In this document: positions 1 to 7,901 of the stretch, one piece after another
Layout of the letters: each line of letters begins with the position of its first letter
Numbering within the stretch: position 1 is the first letter of the stretch
Assembly (NCBI GenBank): GCA_964251965.1
Contig: CAXULQ010000001.1
Coordinates: 62,001 to 126,000 of the forward strand
From: Mucilaginibacter_A sp964251965
GTDB lineage: Bacteria > Bacteroidota > Bacteroidia > Sphingobacteriales > Sphingobacteriaceae
Direction of reading: 5' to 3'
DNA length: 64,000 nt
The notes under the pieces: model-generated
Databases searched by the model: none
Told to the model about the DNA's origin: nothing
Seen by the model: only the letters and a program-made list of their open reading frames with translations
Translations under genes and position numbers: made by a program

Positions 1-1
1 G

Positions 2-811
2 TCTATCGTTTACATTCTTTATGCACCTAAAACTAAGCCCGAAAGTTGGGGTGCCATGCAATATCCGCAATTGGTGTTAGGCATGCTGGCCATTTTTACT
101 TATGTTGGGGTGGAAGTTACCGTGCAAAGTAACATGGGCGCGTTGTTAAAACTGCCTGCTTTTGGAGGGTATGCAGATTCCTCTATCAAACCTTTTATTT
201 CGCTTTATTGGGGAAGTTTAATGATTGGCCGTTGGACTGGTGCAGTCAGTGCCTTTAAACTTTCCAAATCAACTAAGGCTATTCTAACAGTTGTAGTTCC
301 GTTTGTTGCCTTTGCTATTGTGCTTTTGTTTAATCATTTTTCAGGAACAGACGTTAGCAATTTGTATATGTATGGCGTTTGCGTTGCCGTTTTGGTTGTA
401 GCATTCTTTTTAGGACAGGAAAAACCAACCCGTGTGTTAATGATTTTCGGTTTGCTTGGTGTAACAGCGATGATAACCGGATTATTAACTACAGGACAGG
501 TAGCAATCTATGCTTTTTTAAGCGGCGGATTATGTTGTTCAATTATGTTTCCGAGTATATTTTCGCTGGCAGTTGCTGGTTTGGGTAAATATACCAGTCA
601 GGGTTCTTCGTTTTTGATTATGATGATTTTGGGCGGATCAATCATTCCTCCGGTTCAGGGAATTTTGGCTGATACTGCCGGCATCCATATTTCATACATT
701 ATACCGGTTATCTGTTTTGCTTACATTGCTTTTTTTGCCATGCGTGTAGGCGTGGAGCTGAAGAAACAAGGTATCGACATGAACAATGTAGAAGCAGCTG
801 GCGGACACTAA
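2..811 (+). CDS. Sugar MFS transporter, C-terminal part (truncated by window start)
   Basis: The reading frame is open from the first bases, so the gene begins upstream; the ATG at 56 is internal. The visible 270 residues form about seven hydrophobic membrane helices and end in a short charged cytoplasmic tail (ELKKQGIDMNN). The stretch GVEVTVQSNMGALL, followed by a helix with GSLMIGRWTGA, resembles the second half of the FucP/GluP (fucose, glucose/galactose:H+ symporter) branch of the major facilitator superfamily. The inferred role is inner-membrane sugar uptake. The next gene starts 6 bases after the stop, so co-transcription with the dCMP deaminase gene is likely. The exact substrate cannot be told. 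Confidence 0.8.
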   Translation, partial: SIVYILYAPKTKPESWGAMQYPQLVLGMLAIFTYVGVEVTVQSNMGALLKLPAFGGYADSSIKPFISLYWGSLMIGRWTGAVSAFKLSKSTKAILTVVVPFVAFAIVLLFNHFSGTDVSNLYMYGVCVAVLVVAFFLGQEKPTRVLMIFGLLGVTAMITGLLTTGQVAIYAFLSGGLCCSIMFPSIFSLAVAGLGKYTSQGSSFLIMMILGGSIIPPVQGILADTAGIHISYIIPVICFAYIAFFAMRVGVELKKQGIDMNNVEAAGGH

Positions 812-817
812 TTTTAT

Positions 818-1279
818 ATGCCTAAAAAAAGCTTCGATACTATTTTTATGCACTTGGCTACCGATTTGGCTTTTCGCTCTCATTGTGTAAAAGCCCAGGT
901 CGGTGCAGTATTGACTAAAGATACCCGGATTATTTCTATCGGATACAATGGCCCGCCAGCAGGTACACACAACTGTAATGAAGAGTGGCCGGAACAGGGC
1001 TGCGAGCGAGATGCCAGGGGAAGTTGTTCCCTGGCTTTGCATGCCGAACAGAATGCCATACTATATGCCGTAAAAAACGGTGCAAATTTGCAAGGCGCAA
1101 CGTTGTATGTTACGCTTTCGCCATGTTTGGCCTGTGCCCGTTTGATATTTTCGGCAGGAATTGCAGCAGTATTTTTCCTAAAATCTTATGCAGCTTACAA
1201 AGGTTTAAATGCTGATGAAGGCGTAAATTTTTTAAACCGTTTTGGTGTTCCTGCAAAGCAGTATTTGCTGCCAGAATAA
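818..1279 (+). CDS. dCMP deaminase family protein (zinc-dependent)
   Basis: A 153-residue cytidine/deoxycytidylate deaminase-fold protein. The zinc site is complete: H75-A-E77 supplies the ligand and catalytic Glu, and P102-C103-x-x-C106 the two Cys ligands. The N-terminal SHCVKAQVGAVL and IGYNGPP motifs are typical of dCMP deaminases, which turn dCMP into dUMP for dTMP synthesis. The family is often labelled ComEB because of its place in the Bacillus comE operon; that name says nothing about competence here. It starts 6 bases after the MFS gene and ends one base before the convergent cmk, another pyrimidine-nucleotide enzyme. Confidence 0.9.
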   Translation: MPKKSFDTIFMHLATDLAFRSHCVKAQVGAVLTKDTRIISIGYNGPPAGTHNCNEEWPEQGCERDARGSCSLALHAEQNAILYAVKNGANLQGATLYVTLSPCLACARLIFSAGIAAVFFLKSYAAYKGLNADEGVNFLNRFGVPAKQYLLPE

Positions 1280-1963
1280 TCAGGCTTTCTGGTTTCTAAT
1301 CGTATTGACTTTTTCTAATGCAAAATTTAGTTGCTGTTCTGGCGATAGGTTGGTGTTGTCTAAGATCACGGCATCATGGGCGCGCACAAGCGGACTTTCT
1401 TCCCGTGTCGTATCCTGGTAATCACGGTCGGCAATATTATCAAAAACTTCATGCAGCGTAATTTCTTCCCCTTTTTCTTTCAATTCTTTGTAACGGCGTT
1501 CTGCACGGATTTTAGGGTCGGCCGTCATAAATAACTTTAATTGTGCATTTTTAAAAACGGCAGTGCCAATGTCGCGGCCATCCATCACAATGTTTTTTGA
1601 TTTGCCCATTCTTTGCTGTTGTTTCACCATTTCATATCGCACCTGCCGAATAGCCGAAACAGCACTCACATTTTTAGAAACCGGCATTTGCCTGATCTCG
1701 GCAGAAACTTCTTCATTGTTTAAAATGATATGGGTTTCGTAATCACGCGAATTAAAATTAAGGTGGATATTTTTAAGGGCATCGGCAACCTGCTGCTGAT
1801 TGTGGATATCAATCTTGTTCCGTAAAAAATATAAAGTAACGGCACGGTACATCGAACCGCTGTCAACATAAATAAAATTTAATTTCTTTGCCAATGCTTT
1901 AGCCAAAGTGCTTTTCCCGCATGAAGAATATCCGTCTATGGCTACTACAAAGTTTGTGTTCAT
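1280..1963 (-). CDS. cmk: Cytidylate kinase
   Basis: A 227-residue (d)CMP kinase that phosphorylates CMP and dCMP to the diphosphates in the cytoplasm. The P-loop GYSSCGKS is at residues 11-18, the SGSMYRA substrate-binding segment at about 35-41, and the family signature DGRDIGTAVF at 128-137. Length matches bacterial Cmk. It converges on the dCMP deaminase gene with no intergenic bases. No terminator is visible in the junction, so the two transcripts probably overlap. The 500-base gap upstream carries a repeat element. Confidence 0.95.
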   Translation of the reverse strand: MNTNFVVAIDGYSSCGKSTLAKALAKKLNFIYVDSGSMYRAVTLYFLRNKIDIHNQQQVADALKNIHLNFNSRDYETHIILNNEEVSAEIRQMPVSKNVSAVSAIRQVRYEMVKQQQRMGKSKNIVMDGRDIGTAVFKNAQLKLFMTADPKIRAERRYKELKEKGEEITLHEVFDNIADRDYQDTTREESPLVRAHDAVILDNTNLSPEQQLNFALEKVNTIRNQKA

Positions 1964-2006
1964 TTAGGCGTTAAAGATAAAGGAATCATTTAAATTGTAC
2001 ACAAAA

Positions 2007-2249
2007 CTGTTGATGCTTCCAGGGAAATCGCTTTTAAATAATTGCATGGTAAATATTGGCTAAAGCCGCTTTTTACCCTTTTGCTACCGTCCCATAAATG
2101 GGACGGCAATGAACGCTTGGCTGCTTTAAACTGGCTCCGTCCTTAAATTCCCTTTGGCTTCAGCCAACGGTAAATTGGCAGAAGCAGGCCAAGGCTTCAT
2201 CCAAAAAATATGCGTAAATTTTTAAAAGCGATTTCCCTGTTGATGCTTC
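2007..2249. mobile_element. MITE-like element with 19-bp inverted ends and 13-bp flanking direct repeats
   Basis: In the 513-base gap between cmk and lon, CAGGGAAATCGCTTTTAAA (2020-2038) recurs as a perfect inverted copy at 2221-2239. Outside these arms the 13-mer CTGTTGATGCTTC occurs as a direct repeat (2007-2019 and 2237-2249). Between them lie a near-perfect palindrome (CCGTCCCAT at 2087-2095, ATGGGACGG at 2098-2106) and other GC-richer fold-back sequence. There is no coding capacity. This looks like a non-autonomous, transposon-like or REP-like element. The direct repeat includes the first half of the dispersed GATGCTTCTTTTA motif, which is complete only on the right side. Confidence 0.6.
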
Positions 2250-2476
2250 TTTTACGGTATGTTTTTTGGGGAAAGATTTGCAATAACTTCAATTAAAAAT
2301 TATCGTAGTAAAAAGAGTTGTCAGAATCCATATAAATTTGTTTTCTTTCAAACTAAAAATGCTGTTGCAAGTATTTAACAATAGCTTGGCATAGCTCTTG
2401 AACCATATTTAGTTTTCACTATTTTTATTCACTAATTAAATATAACTGCCAGTTTGGCGTTTAAACAAGGTTTTAG

Positions 2477-4951
2477 ATGAGTTTCGACCCTTTCGATTTT
2501 AACAATGCATTGCCTATAATAAATGAAGAATCAGAATTTTTTCCTTTGATGTCATCTGAGGACGAAGAAGAAATGAACAATGAACAAACGCCAGAGGTAC
2601 TGCCAATATTACCGCTTCGTAACACTGTTTTATTTCCGGGCGTAGTTATCCCTATTACTGTTGGCCGGGATAAATCGATCAAACTAATTAAAGATGCCAA
2701 TAAAGGGAATAAAATTATAGGTGTAGTTGCGCAAAAAGATACCAGTATAGAAGATCCAACTTATGATCAGCTGAACCAGATAGGCACAATGGCTTTGATT
2801 ATCAAGGTGCTGCAAATGCCAGACGGCAATACTACCGTTATAATTCAGGGCAAAAAGAGGTTTATTTTAAAAGAACAGGTACAAACATCACCTTACATTA
2901 AAGCCACGATAGAACCTTTTAAAGAAATAAAAGCCACTGAAAATAAGGAGTTTAAAGCGATGGTTTCGTCTGTTAAAGATATGGCGATGAATATCATCCA
3001 GCTTTCTCCGAATATCCCTACAGAAGCCAGTATTGCCATTAAAAACATCGAAAGCACTTCTTTTCTGATTAACTTTATTTCTTCTAATATGAGTGCGGCA
3101 ATGGCCGTTAAACAACATATTTTAGAGATCGCAAATGTGCACGAACGTGCAAGAATGGTGCTGGAACATTTGACGGTTGATTTGCAGATGCTGGAACTGA
3201 AAAACCAGATCCAATCTAAAGTAAGGGTTGATTTGGATAAACAGCAACGGGATTATTTTTTGCACCAGCAGTTAAAAACCATACAGGAAGAACTGGGCGG
3301 CAACTCGCCGGATATGGAAGTTGATAACCTGCGTACCAAAGGCAGCAAAAAAAAGTGGTCAAAAGAAGTAGGGGACCATTTTAGCAAAGAGCTGGACAAA
3401 TTGGCGCGCATCAACCCTGCTGCTGCTGATTATTCTGTCCAAATCAACTATTTGGAAATGCTGACTGAGTTGCCCTGGAACGAGTTTACCAAGGATAATT
3501 TCGATTTAAAAAGGGCACAAAAAGTATTGGATAAAGATCACTTCGGGTTAGATAAAGTGAAGCAACGCATTATCGAATATTTGGCTGTCCTCAAATTAAA
3601 ACACAATATGAAGGCACCAATATTATGTTTAGTTGGCCCGCCGGGAGTTGGAAAAACGTCGTTAGGCAAATCTATTGCGAGGGCTTTAGGCCGAAAATAT
3701 GTAAGGATGGCTTTAGGCGGTATCCGCGATGAAGCAGAAATTCGCGGCCATCGTAAAACATATATTGGTGCGATGCCAGGCAGGATCATTCAGTCGATAA
3801 AAAAAGCAGGTGCATCAAATCCGGTTTTTATTTTAGACGAGATCGATAAAGTTGGAAACGATTTTCGCGGCGACCCTTCTTCAGCTTTGTTGGAAGTGCT
3901 CGACCCGGAGCAAAACAGTAATTTTTACGATCATTATGTAGAGATGGATTATGACCTTTCCAACGTGATGTTTATTGCAACCGCCAATACTTTAAGCACC
4001 ATTCAGCCTGCATTGTTAGACCGGATGGAAATTATAGAAGTAAACGGCTATACGATTGAAGAAAAAGTAGAAATTGCTCGTCAGCATTTATTGCCGAAAC
4101 AACGCGAGGCACATGGTTTAAAACCGAAAGACGTAAGTATCAAAAATACTGTTTTAGAAAAAGTGGTAGAAGATTATACCCGCGAATCTGGTGTGCGTAA
4201 CTTAGAAAAGAAAATTGGTTCTTTGGTGCGCGGCATTGCCAAAAGTATTGCGATGGAAGAAACGTTTTCGGCAGCGATCAACAAAGAAGATGTAGAAAAA
4301 ATACTCGGTGCGCCACTATTTGATAAAGACAGTTACGAAAACAACAACGTTGCCGGCGTTGTAACAGGTTTGGCCTGGACACAAGTTGGAGGCGATATTT
4401 TATTTATTGAAGCCAGTTTAAGCCCGGGCAAAGGCCGATTGACTTTAACAGGAAGTTTGGGCGATGTAATGAAAGAATCTGTTACCATTGCGCTTGCTTA
4501 TTTACGGGCACATTCGGCTTATTTTAATATTGATAACCGTTTGTTTGATCAGTGGGACGTGCATGTACATGTTCCGGCAGGTGCAACACCGAAAGACGGC
4601 CCATCGGCAGGCATCACGATGTTAACTGCTTTAATCTCAGCCTTTACACAACGAAAAGTAAAAGAGCATTTGGCGATGACAGGCGAAATAACACTTCGCG
4701 GAAAAGTTTTGCCGGTTGGCGGGATCAAAGAGAAAATACTGGCGGCAAAAAGGGCCAATATCAAAGAAATCATCCTTTCAAAATCTAATGAAAAAGATAT
4801 TTTGGAGATCAAAGAATCTTATATCAAAGATTTAAAATTTCATTATGTATCAGAAATGAAGGAAGTGATCAACCTGGCACTTACACCACAAAAAGTTGAT
4901 GGTGCTTTGGATTTGACAGTTAAAGAAGAAGTGAAAGCAATGTTAAACTAA
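2477..4951 (+). CDS. lon: ATP-dependent endopeptidase Lon
   Basis: An 824-residue Lon protease that unfolds and degrades damaged and regulatory proteins in the cytoplasm. An acidic leader (about residues 1-35) precedes the N-terminal substrate domain (LPILPLRNTVLFPG). The AAA+ module follows with Walker A GPPGVGKT at 387-394 and Walker B FILDEIDK. The C-terminal protease domain has the Ser in KDGPSAG (about residue 710) and the Lys in GGIKEK (about 751). Length and domain order are normal. An internal ATG at 2573 would remove the acidic leader, but the longer start keeps a leader I associate with Bacteroidota Lon proteins. A strong terminator follows. Confidence 0.97.
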   Translation: MSFDPFDFNNALPIINEESEFFPLMSSEDEEEMNNEQTPEVLPILPLRNTVLFPGVVIPITVGRDKSIKLIKDANKGNKIIGVVAQKDTSIEDPTYDQLNQIGTMALIIKVLQMPDGNTTVIIQGKKRFILKEQVQTSPYIKATIEPFKEIKATENKEFKAMVSSVKDMAMNIIQLSPNIPTEASIAIKNIESTSFLINFISSNMSAAMAVKQHILEIANVHERARMVLEHLTVDLQMLELKNQIQSKVRVDLDKQQRDYFLHQQLKTIQEELGGNSPDMEVDNLRTKGSKKKWSKEVGDHFSKELDKLARINPAAADYSVQINYLEMLTELPWNEFTKDNFDLKRAQKVLDKDHFGLDKVKQRIIEYLAVLKLKHNMKAPILCLVGPPGVGKTSLGKSIARALGRKYVRMALGGIRDEAEIRGHRKTYIGAMPGRIIQSIKKAGASNPVFILDEIDKVGNDFRGDPSSALLEVLDPEQNSNFYDHYVEMDYDLSNVMFIATANTLSTIQPALLDRMEIIEVNGYTIEEKVEIARQHLLPKQREAHGLKPKDVSIKNTVLEKVVEDYTRESGVRNLEKKIGSLVRGIAKSIAMEETFSAAINKEDVEKILGAPLFDKDSYENNNVAGVVTGLAWTQVGGDILFIEASLSPGKGRLTLTGSLGDVMKESVTIALAYLRAHSAYFNIDNRLFDQWDVHVHVPAGATPKDGPSAGITMLTALISAFTQRKVKEHLAMTGEITLRGKVLPVGGIKEKILAAKRANIKEIILSKSNEKDILEIKESYIKDLKFHYVSEMKEVINLALTPQKVDGALDLTVKEEVKAMLN

Positions 4952-4971
4952 ATAGCGATTATATTTAAAAG

Positions 4972-5006
4972 AAAGGTGTTTTACTTAAAAGTAAAGCACC
5001 TTTTTT
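4972..5006 (+). terminator. Rho-independent terminator after lon
   Basis: AAAGGTGTTTTACTT (4972-4986) pairs with AAGTAAAGCACCTTT (4989-5003) with one G-U pair and a tiny loop, followed by a T run. It lies 20 bases after the lon stop. Confidence 0.85.
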
Positions 5007-5059
5007 GTTTAATTGTAAGATTTCTTTTAATTTCACACTTAAACTAATTAAGAAAAAAT

Positions 5060-5581
5060 ATGAAAAGAATTTACAAAATTTTACTTACCGCAATTACATT
5101 TTGTGTTTTACATAAAGCACAAGCCCAGCAAAGTGTTGATTCTGGTATTGGCCGTGCACAGAACGTTTTTGTTGAAGTTGGCGGACAAGGTCTTTTGTTT
5201 ACTGCTAATTACGATACCCGTTTTAGTAACAAAAGAAACGGTATCGGTGGCCGTGTAGGAATTGGGTATATATCTTTAGATGGAGATCATATTACAACTG
5301 TACCTATCGGATTAAATTATTTGTTAGGAAAAGGCAAAAACTTCTTTGAAGTAGGTTTAGGCGCAACGTTAGTCAATGTAGGTAGCAGAAATAGCGATTT
5401 CTTTTTCACGGATAGTGGTGGAAGTAATAGTGCAAGTACGGTTATCGGAACCATGAGTTTCTCCTACCGATTACAACCAATTGATAGTGGTTTTTCTCTC
5501 CGTGCTGGTATAACACCGATTTTTAATAGTGATGGTTTCATTCCTTATTATGGCGGTTTAAGTTTAGGCTATACTTTTTAA
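5060..5581 (+). CDS. Small outer-membrane beta-barrel-like protein
   Basis: A 173-residue protein with an N-terminal signal peptide (MKRIYKILLTAITFCVLHKAQAQ, cleavage near residue 22). The rest alternates short beta-strand-like segments rich in G, N, Y and F (VEVGGQGLLFTANYDTRF, GIGGRVGIGYI) and ends in an aromatic residue (SLGYTF), typical of OmpA/OmpW-like eight-strand barrels inserted by the BAM machinery. No specific family is recognised. It stands alone between the lon terminator and its own terminator, so it is probably monocistronic. Confidence 0.6.
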   Translation: MKRIYKILLTAITFCVLHKAQAQQSVDSGIGRAQNVFVEVGGQGLLFTANYDTRFSNKRNGIGGRVGIGYISLDGDHITTVPIGLNYLLGKGKNFFEVGLGATLVNVGSRNSDFFFTDSGGSNSASTVIGTMSFSYRLQPIDSGFSLRAGITPIFNSDGFIPYYGGLSLGYTF

Positions 5582-5589
5582 ATCACGTT

Positions 5590-5641
5590 AAACTAATATT
5601 TTTTAAAGCCGAAGGACTATTCTTTCGGCTTTTATTAGTTT
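5590..5641 (+). terminator. Rho-independent terminator
   Basis: AAAGCCGAA (5605-5613) pairs with TTCGGCTTT (5624-5632), followed by T residues. Flanking AAACTAATA and TATTAGTTT extend the stem, so it may act in both directions. Confidence 0.75.
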
Positions 5642-5659
5642 AGGGCTTTTTAATATCCA

Positions 5660-6622
5660 ATGAAACTTACGTGTCTATTTTTGTTCTCCATACTTCTTTT
5701 ATCAACCTTTTTTTTGCAGGCACAACAAAGAAATTACCAAAACGAGATTGGTTTTCAATCTGACAATGACGCTTATTTGGCACAAGGTTCTGATCGTTAT
5801 TACACCAATGGTTTGTTTTTATATTTCCGTCATGCGATCCAAACAGATACGGCTTCCAAAAAGCTTTTTGGCAAAACGCTTGGTTTTGAAGCCGGACAAA
5901 AAATGTATAACCCGCAGTCTGCCAGTGTTCCTGATTCCCGTTACATAGACCGACCTTTTGCTGCTTATTTATATTTGGGAAGTTCTTTGCAATATCTTTT
6001 TAAAAACGAAAGTGTGTTAAAATTAGGCTTGCAGTTAGGTGTTACCGGCCCGGCTGCGCTTGGCAGGCAAGCACAAGAGTTTATTCACAGAACTTTTGGC
6101 TTTTATCCTCCATATGGCTGGCAATACCAAATACAGAATAATATTGGTGTAAACTTGTCTGCCAATTACGACCATTTATTTTTCCGCGATGATTGGTTCG
6201 ACCTAAGCGGAAACAGTTACGGCAATTTGGGTACTACTTTTACCGGAGCGGGCGCAGGGATTATGTTACGTTTCGGCGAATTCAACTCGCTTTATCATTC
6301 AATCAGTACTTCTGGTTTAACGGCAAAAAATAGGTCGATAAAAGAAGCACATCCAAGAGAGGTTTTCTTCTACCTAAAACCAACTTTAAATTATATTGCC
6401 TACGATGCAACGGTACAAGGTGGTTTGTTTAATCAGCATAAAGATACCGGAGAAATAACAGGAAATTTAGTGCCATTTGTGTTTAGTCAGGAAGTCGGTG
6501 GTGCTTTATCTGCAGGACATTGGGCGTTTAACCTCGCTGCCGTTTTTAAAACCAGGGAAGTAAAAGAAATGGTTCGGGTGCACCAATGGGGAACGGCAAC
6601 TATTTTGTACAGGTTTAATTAA
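5660..6622 (+). CDS. LpxR-like lipid A deacylase family outer-membrane protein
   Basis: A 320-residue secreted protein with a signal peptide ending near residue 22 (FFLQAQQ). The N-terminal barrel segment has the DUF2219/LpxR pattern: N36-D37 in GFQSDNDAYL and DRYYTNG at 45-51, matching the conserved Asn-Asp and Thr-Asn-Gly region of LpxR. LpxR removes the 3'-acyloxyacyl group of lipid A at the outer membrane. Later segments show barrel-strand patterning. Overall length fits the family. A dispersed motif site lies within the signal-peptide codons (5690) and another at 6337. The real substrate is inferred from family only. Confidence 0.75.
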   Translation: MKLTCLFLFSILLLSTFFLQAQQRNYQNEIGFQSDNDAYLAQGSDRYYTNGLFLYFRHAIQTDTASKKLFGKTLGFEAGQKMYNPQSASVPDSRYIDRPFAAYLYLGSSLQYLFKNESVLKLGLQLGVTGPAALGRQAQEFIHRTFGFYPPYGWQYQIQNNIGVNLSANYDHLFFRDDWFDLSGNSYGNLGTTFTGAGAGIMLRFGEFNSLYHSISTSGLTAKNRSIKEAHPREVFFYLKPTLNYIAYDATVQGGLFNQHKDTGEITGNLVPFVFSQEVGGALSAGHWAFNLAAVFKTREVKEMVRVHQWGTATILYRFN

Positions 6623-6635
6623 TGCTGTTTTTACC
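6622..6635 (+). repeat. Dispersed motif, CTG form
   Basis: ATGCTGTTTTTACC directly after the stop of the LpxR-like gene, followed by the AT-rich tail GGTATAAAG seen at many copies. Confidence 0.6.
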
Positions 6636-6724
6636 GGTATAAAGTTTTTGTATTGATATTTTGTTCATCTGATACAATAATTTAAAAAAATTAAAGTTTT
6701 GTTAATATTGAATTTCTCAGTTTA

Positions 6725-7345
6725 ATGAAGTATAGTTTTATTTTGGGGTTTCTGCTTTTCTCGTCGTTAGAAACTCTTTACGCGCAAAACTCATACATAA
6801 AGTTAGGCCAAAAAGCTTTGGTGGACGGCGATTTCAAAAATGCAGTTACTAATTTAGAAAAAGCTTGTATCATCGATTCTACCAATGCCAACGCTTTATG
6901 GATGCTTGGTTACTCTTATTATCATTGCGATAGTTATAAAAAATCTATTGCAGCCTATTCCAAATTAATTTTGGTGAAGCCTGCCGATGCTTCTGCCTAT
7001 TATTATCGTGCCCGCGCCAAAGCTTATTTGGCTAATGATAATGCAGTTACTTTTGCCGAAAAAGAAAAATATTTTTTAGGTTGTATCCTGGATTTTACCA
7101 AAGCCGCTTCTTTAGATCCTTCGCAGATCCGCTATTATCAAAACAGAGGCATTGCTTACAAAGATTACGGAATGTTTAAACTGGTTAAAAATACTGGTTT
7201 TTATGATAAAACCCGTGCAACAAGTGCATTCCAGGCATCTGTTGCCGATTTGCAAAAAGTGTTGGATGCAGATCCTTCGCGCCGTGATATAACTTCTTTG
7301 CTTGATTTGTCAAAAGAGCAGTTGGCACATGTTAAGCATAAATAA
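6725..7345 (+). CDS. Secreted tetratricopeptide-repeat protein
   Basis: A 206-residue protein with a signal peptide (about 21 residues, ending LYAQ) and two to three TPR units (ANALWMLGYSYYHCDSYKKSIAAYSKLI, followed by ASAYYYRARAKAYL and RYYQNRGIAYKDYG). TPR arrays bind partner proteins; it is probably periplasmic. It is separated from the LpxR-like gene by about 100 AT-rich bases and converges on a putative lipoprotein gene 10 bases away. No enzymatic domain is present. The partner is unknown. Confidence 0.75.
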   Translation: MKYSFILGFLLFSSLETLYAQNSYIKLGQKALVDGDFKNAVTNLEKACIIDSTNANALWMLGYSYYHCDSYKKSIAAYSKLILVKPADASAYYYRARAKAYLANDNAVTFAEKEKYFLGCILDFTKAASLDPSQIRYYQNRGIAYKDYGMFKLVKNTGFYDKTRATSAFQASVADLQKVLDADPSRRDITSLLDLSKEQLAHVKHK

Positions 7346-7355
7346 AGCCTTTATT

Positions 7356-7901
7356 TTATTTCAATTTTCCTTCGATCAGATAATTATTTGTTCCTAAAAA
7401 CCACACATACATCTTACGTTGGATAAGATATAACGAGTCAGGATAAAAAGTTAGCTTCTCTTTGGTTTGAAACAGTTTGTTTGTGGTTTGATTGAAAATC
7501 ATTAAGTAAACAATCTTATTTTTTTGTTTTTTAAGGATGATTTCCCGTGTTTTTAAATCTGGTTCTAAAGCTTTGTAGATTGTAAAATCTCCCGAAACAG
7601 AAGTTTTATAGCTATTTTTCCATGAAGGTTTGTTAATATCAGATTCTGAAAAAACGGAAAGCTCGTCTGGCCAATTTGTAATTTTAATTGTTTTTGTTTC
7701 AGCTTCCCCGTTCCGGGATACTGTTTTTAGCACACTAAAATTTGATTTTGTATAAATTTTCGCTTGCTCCGCGAAGTAAGAATTAAGGTTAAAGTAAGAA
7801 ACTTTGCTTTGCCGGACTTCTGGTTTGCAGGAAAAATTGGCGAACAAAAAAACCAAAAAGCCAAACCGAAAACTCAAAACAACAGATTTATACCAATACA
7901 T
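7356..7901 (-). CDS. Putative lipoprotein of unknown function
   Basis: About 181 residues from the ATG at 7901. A longer ATG at 7931 would overlap gpmI by 44 bases, while the chosen start overlaps it by only 14 and gives a good export signal (MYWYKSVVLSFRFGFLVFLFANFSC), with the Cys as a possible lipid attachment site. The lipobox is non-canonical. The mature part has short beta-rich segments and repeated Lys/Thr; no family is recognised. It overlaps the 3' end of gpmI and is probably translated from the same transcript. A CTG-form dispersed motif lies inside at 7718. Confidence 0.55.
   Translation of the reverse strand: MYWYKSVVLSFRFGFLVFLFANFSCKPEVRQSKVSYFNLNSYFAEQAKIYTKSNFSVLKTVSRNGEAETKTIKITNWPDELSVFSESDINKPSWKNSYKTSVSGDFTIYKALEPDLKTREIILKKQKNKIVYLMIFNQTTNKLFQTKEKLTFYPDSLYLIQRKMYVWFLGTNNYLIEGKLK

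Noticed and set aside
818..1279. A ComEB-like gene as support for a competence system tied to the motif.
   Set aside because: The name comes from operon position in Bacillus; the protein is a dCMP deaminase with no role in DNA uptake.
7322..7372. AT-rich fold-back at the TPR gene 3' end as terminator.
   Set aside because: The stem (AATAAAG/CTTTATT) is short with almost no loop and no GC; too weak to call.
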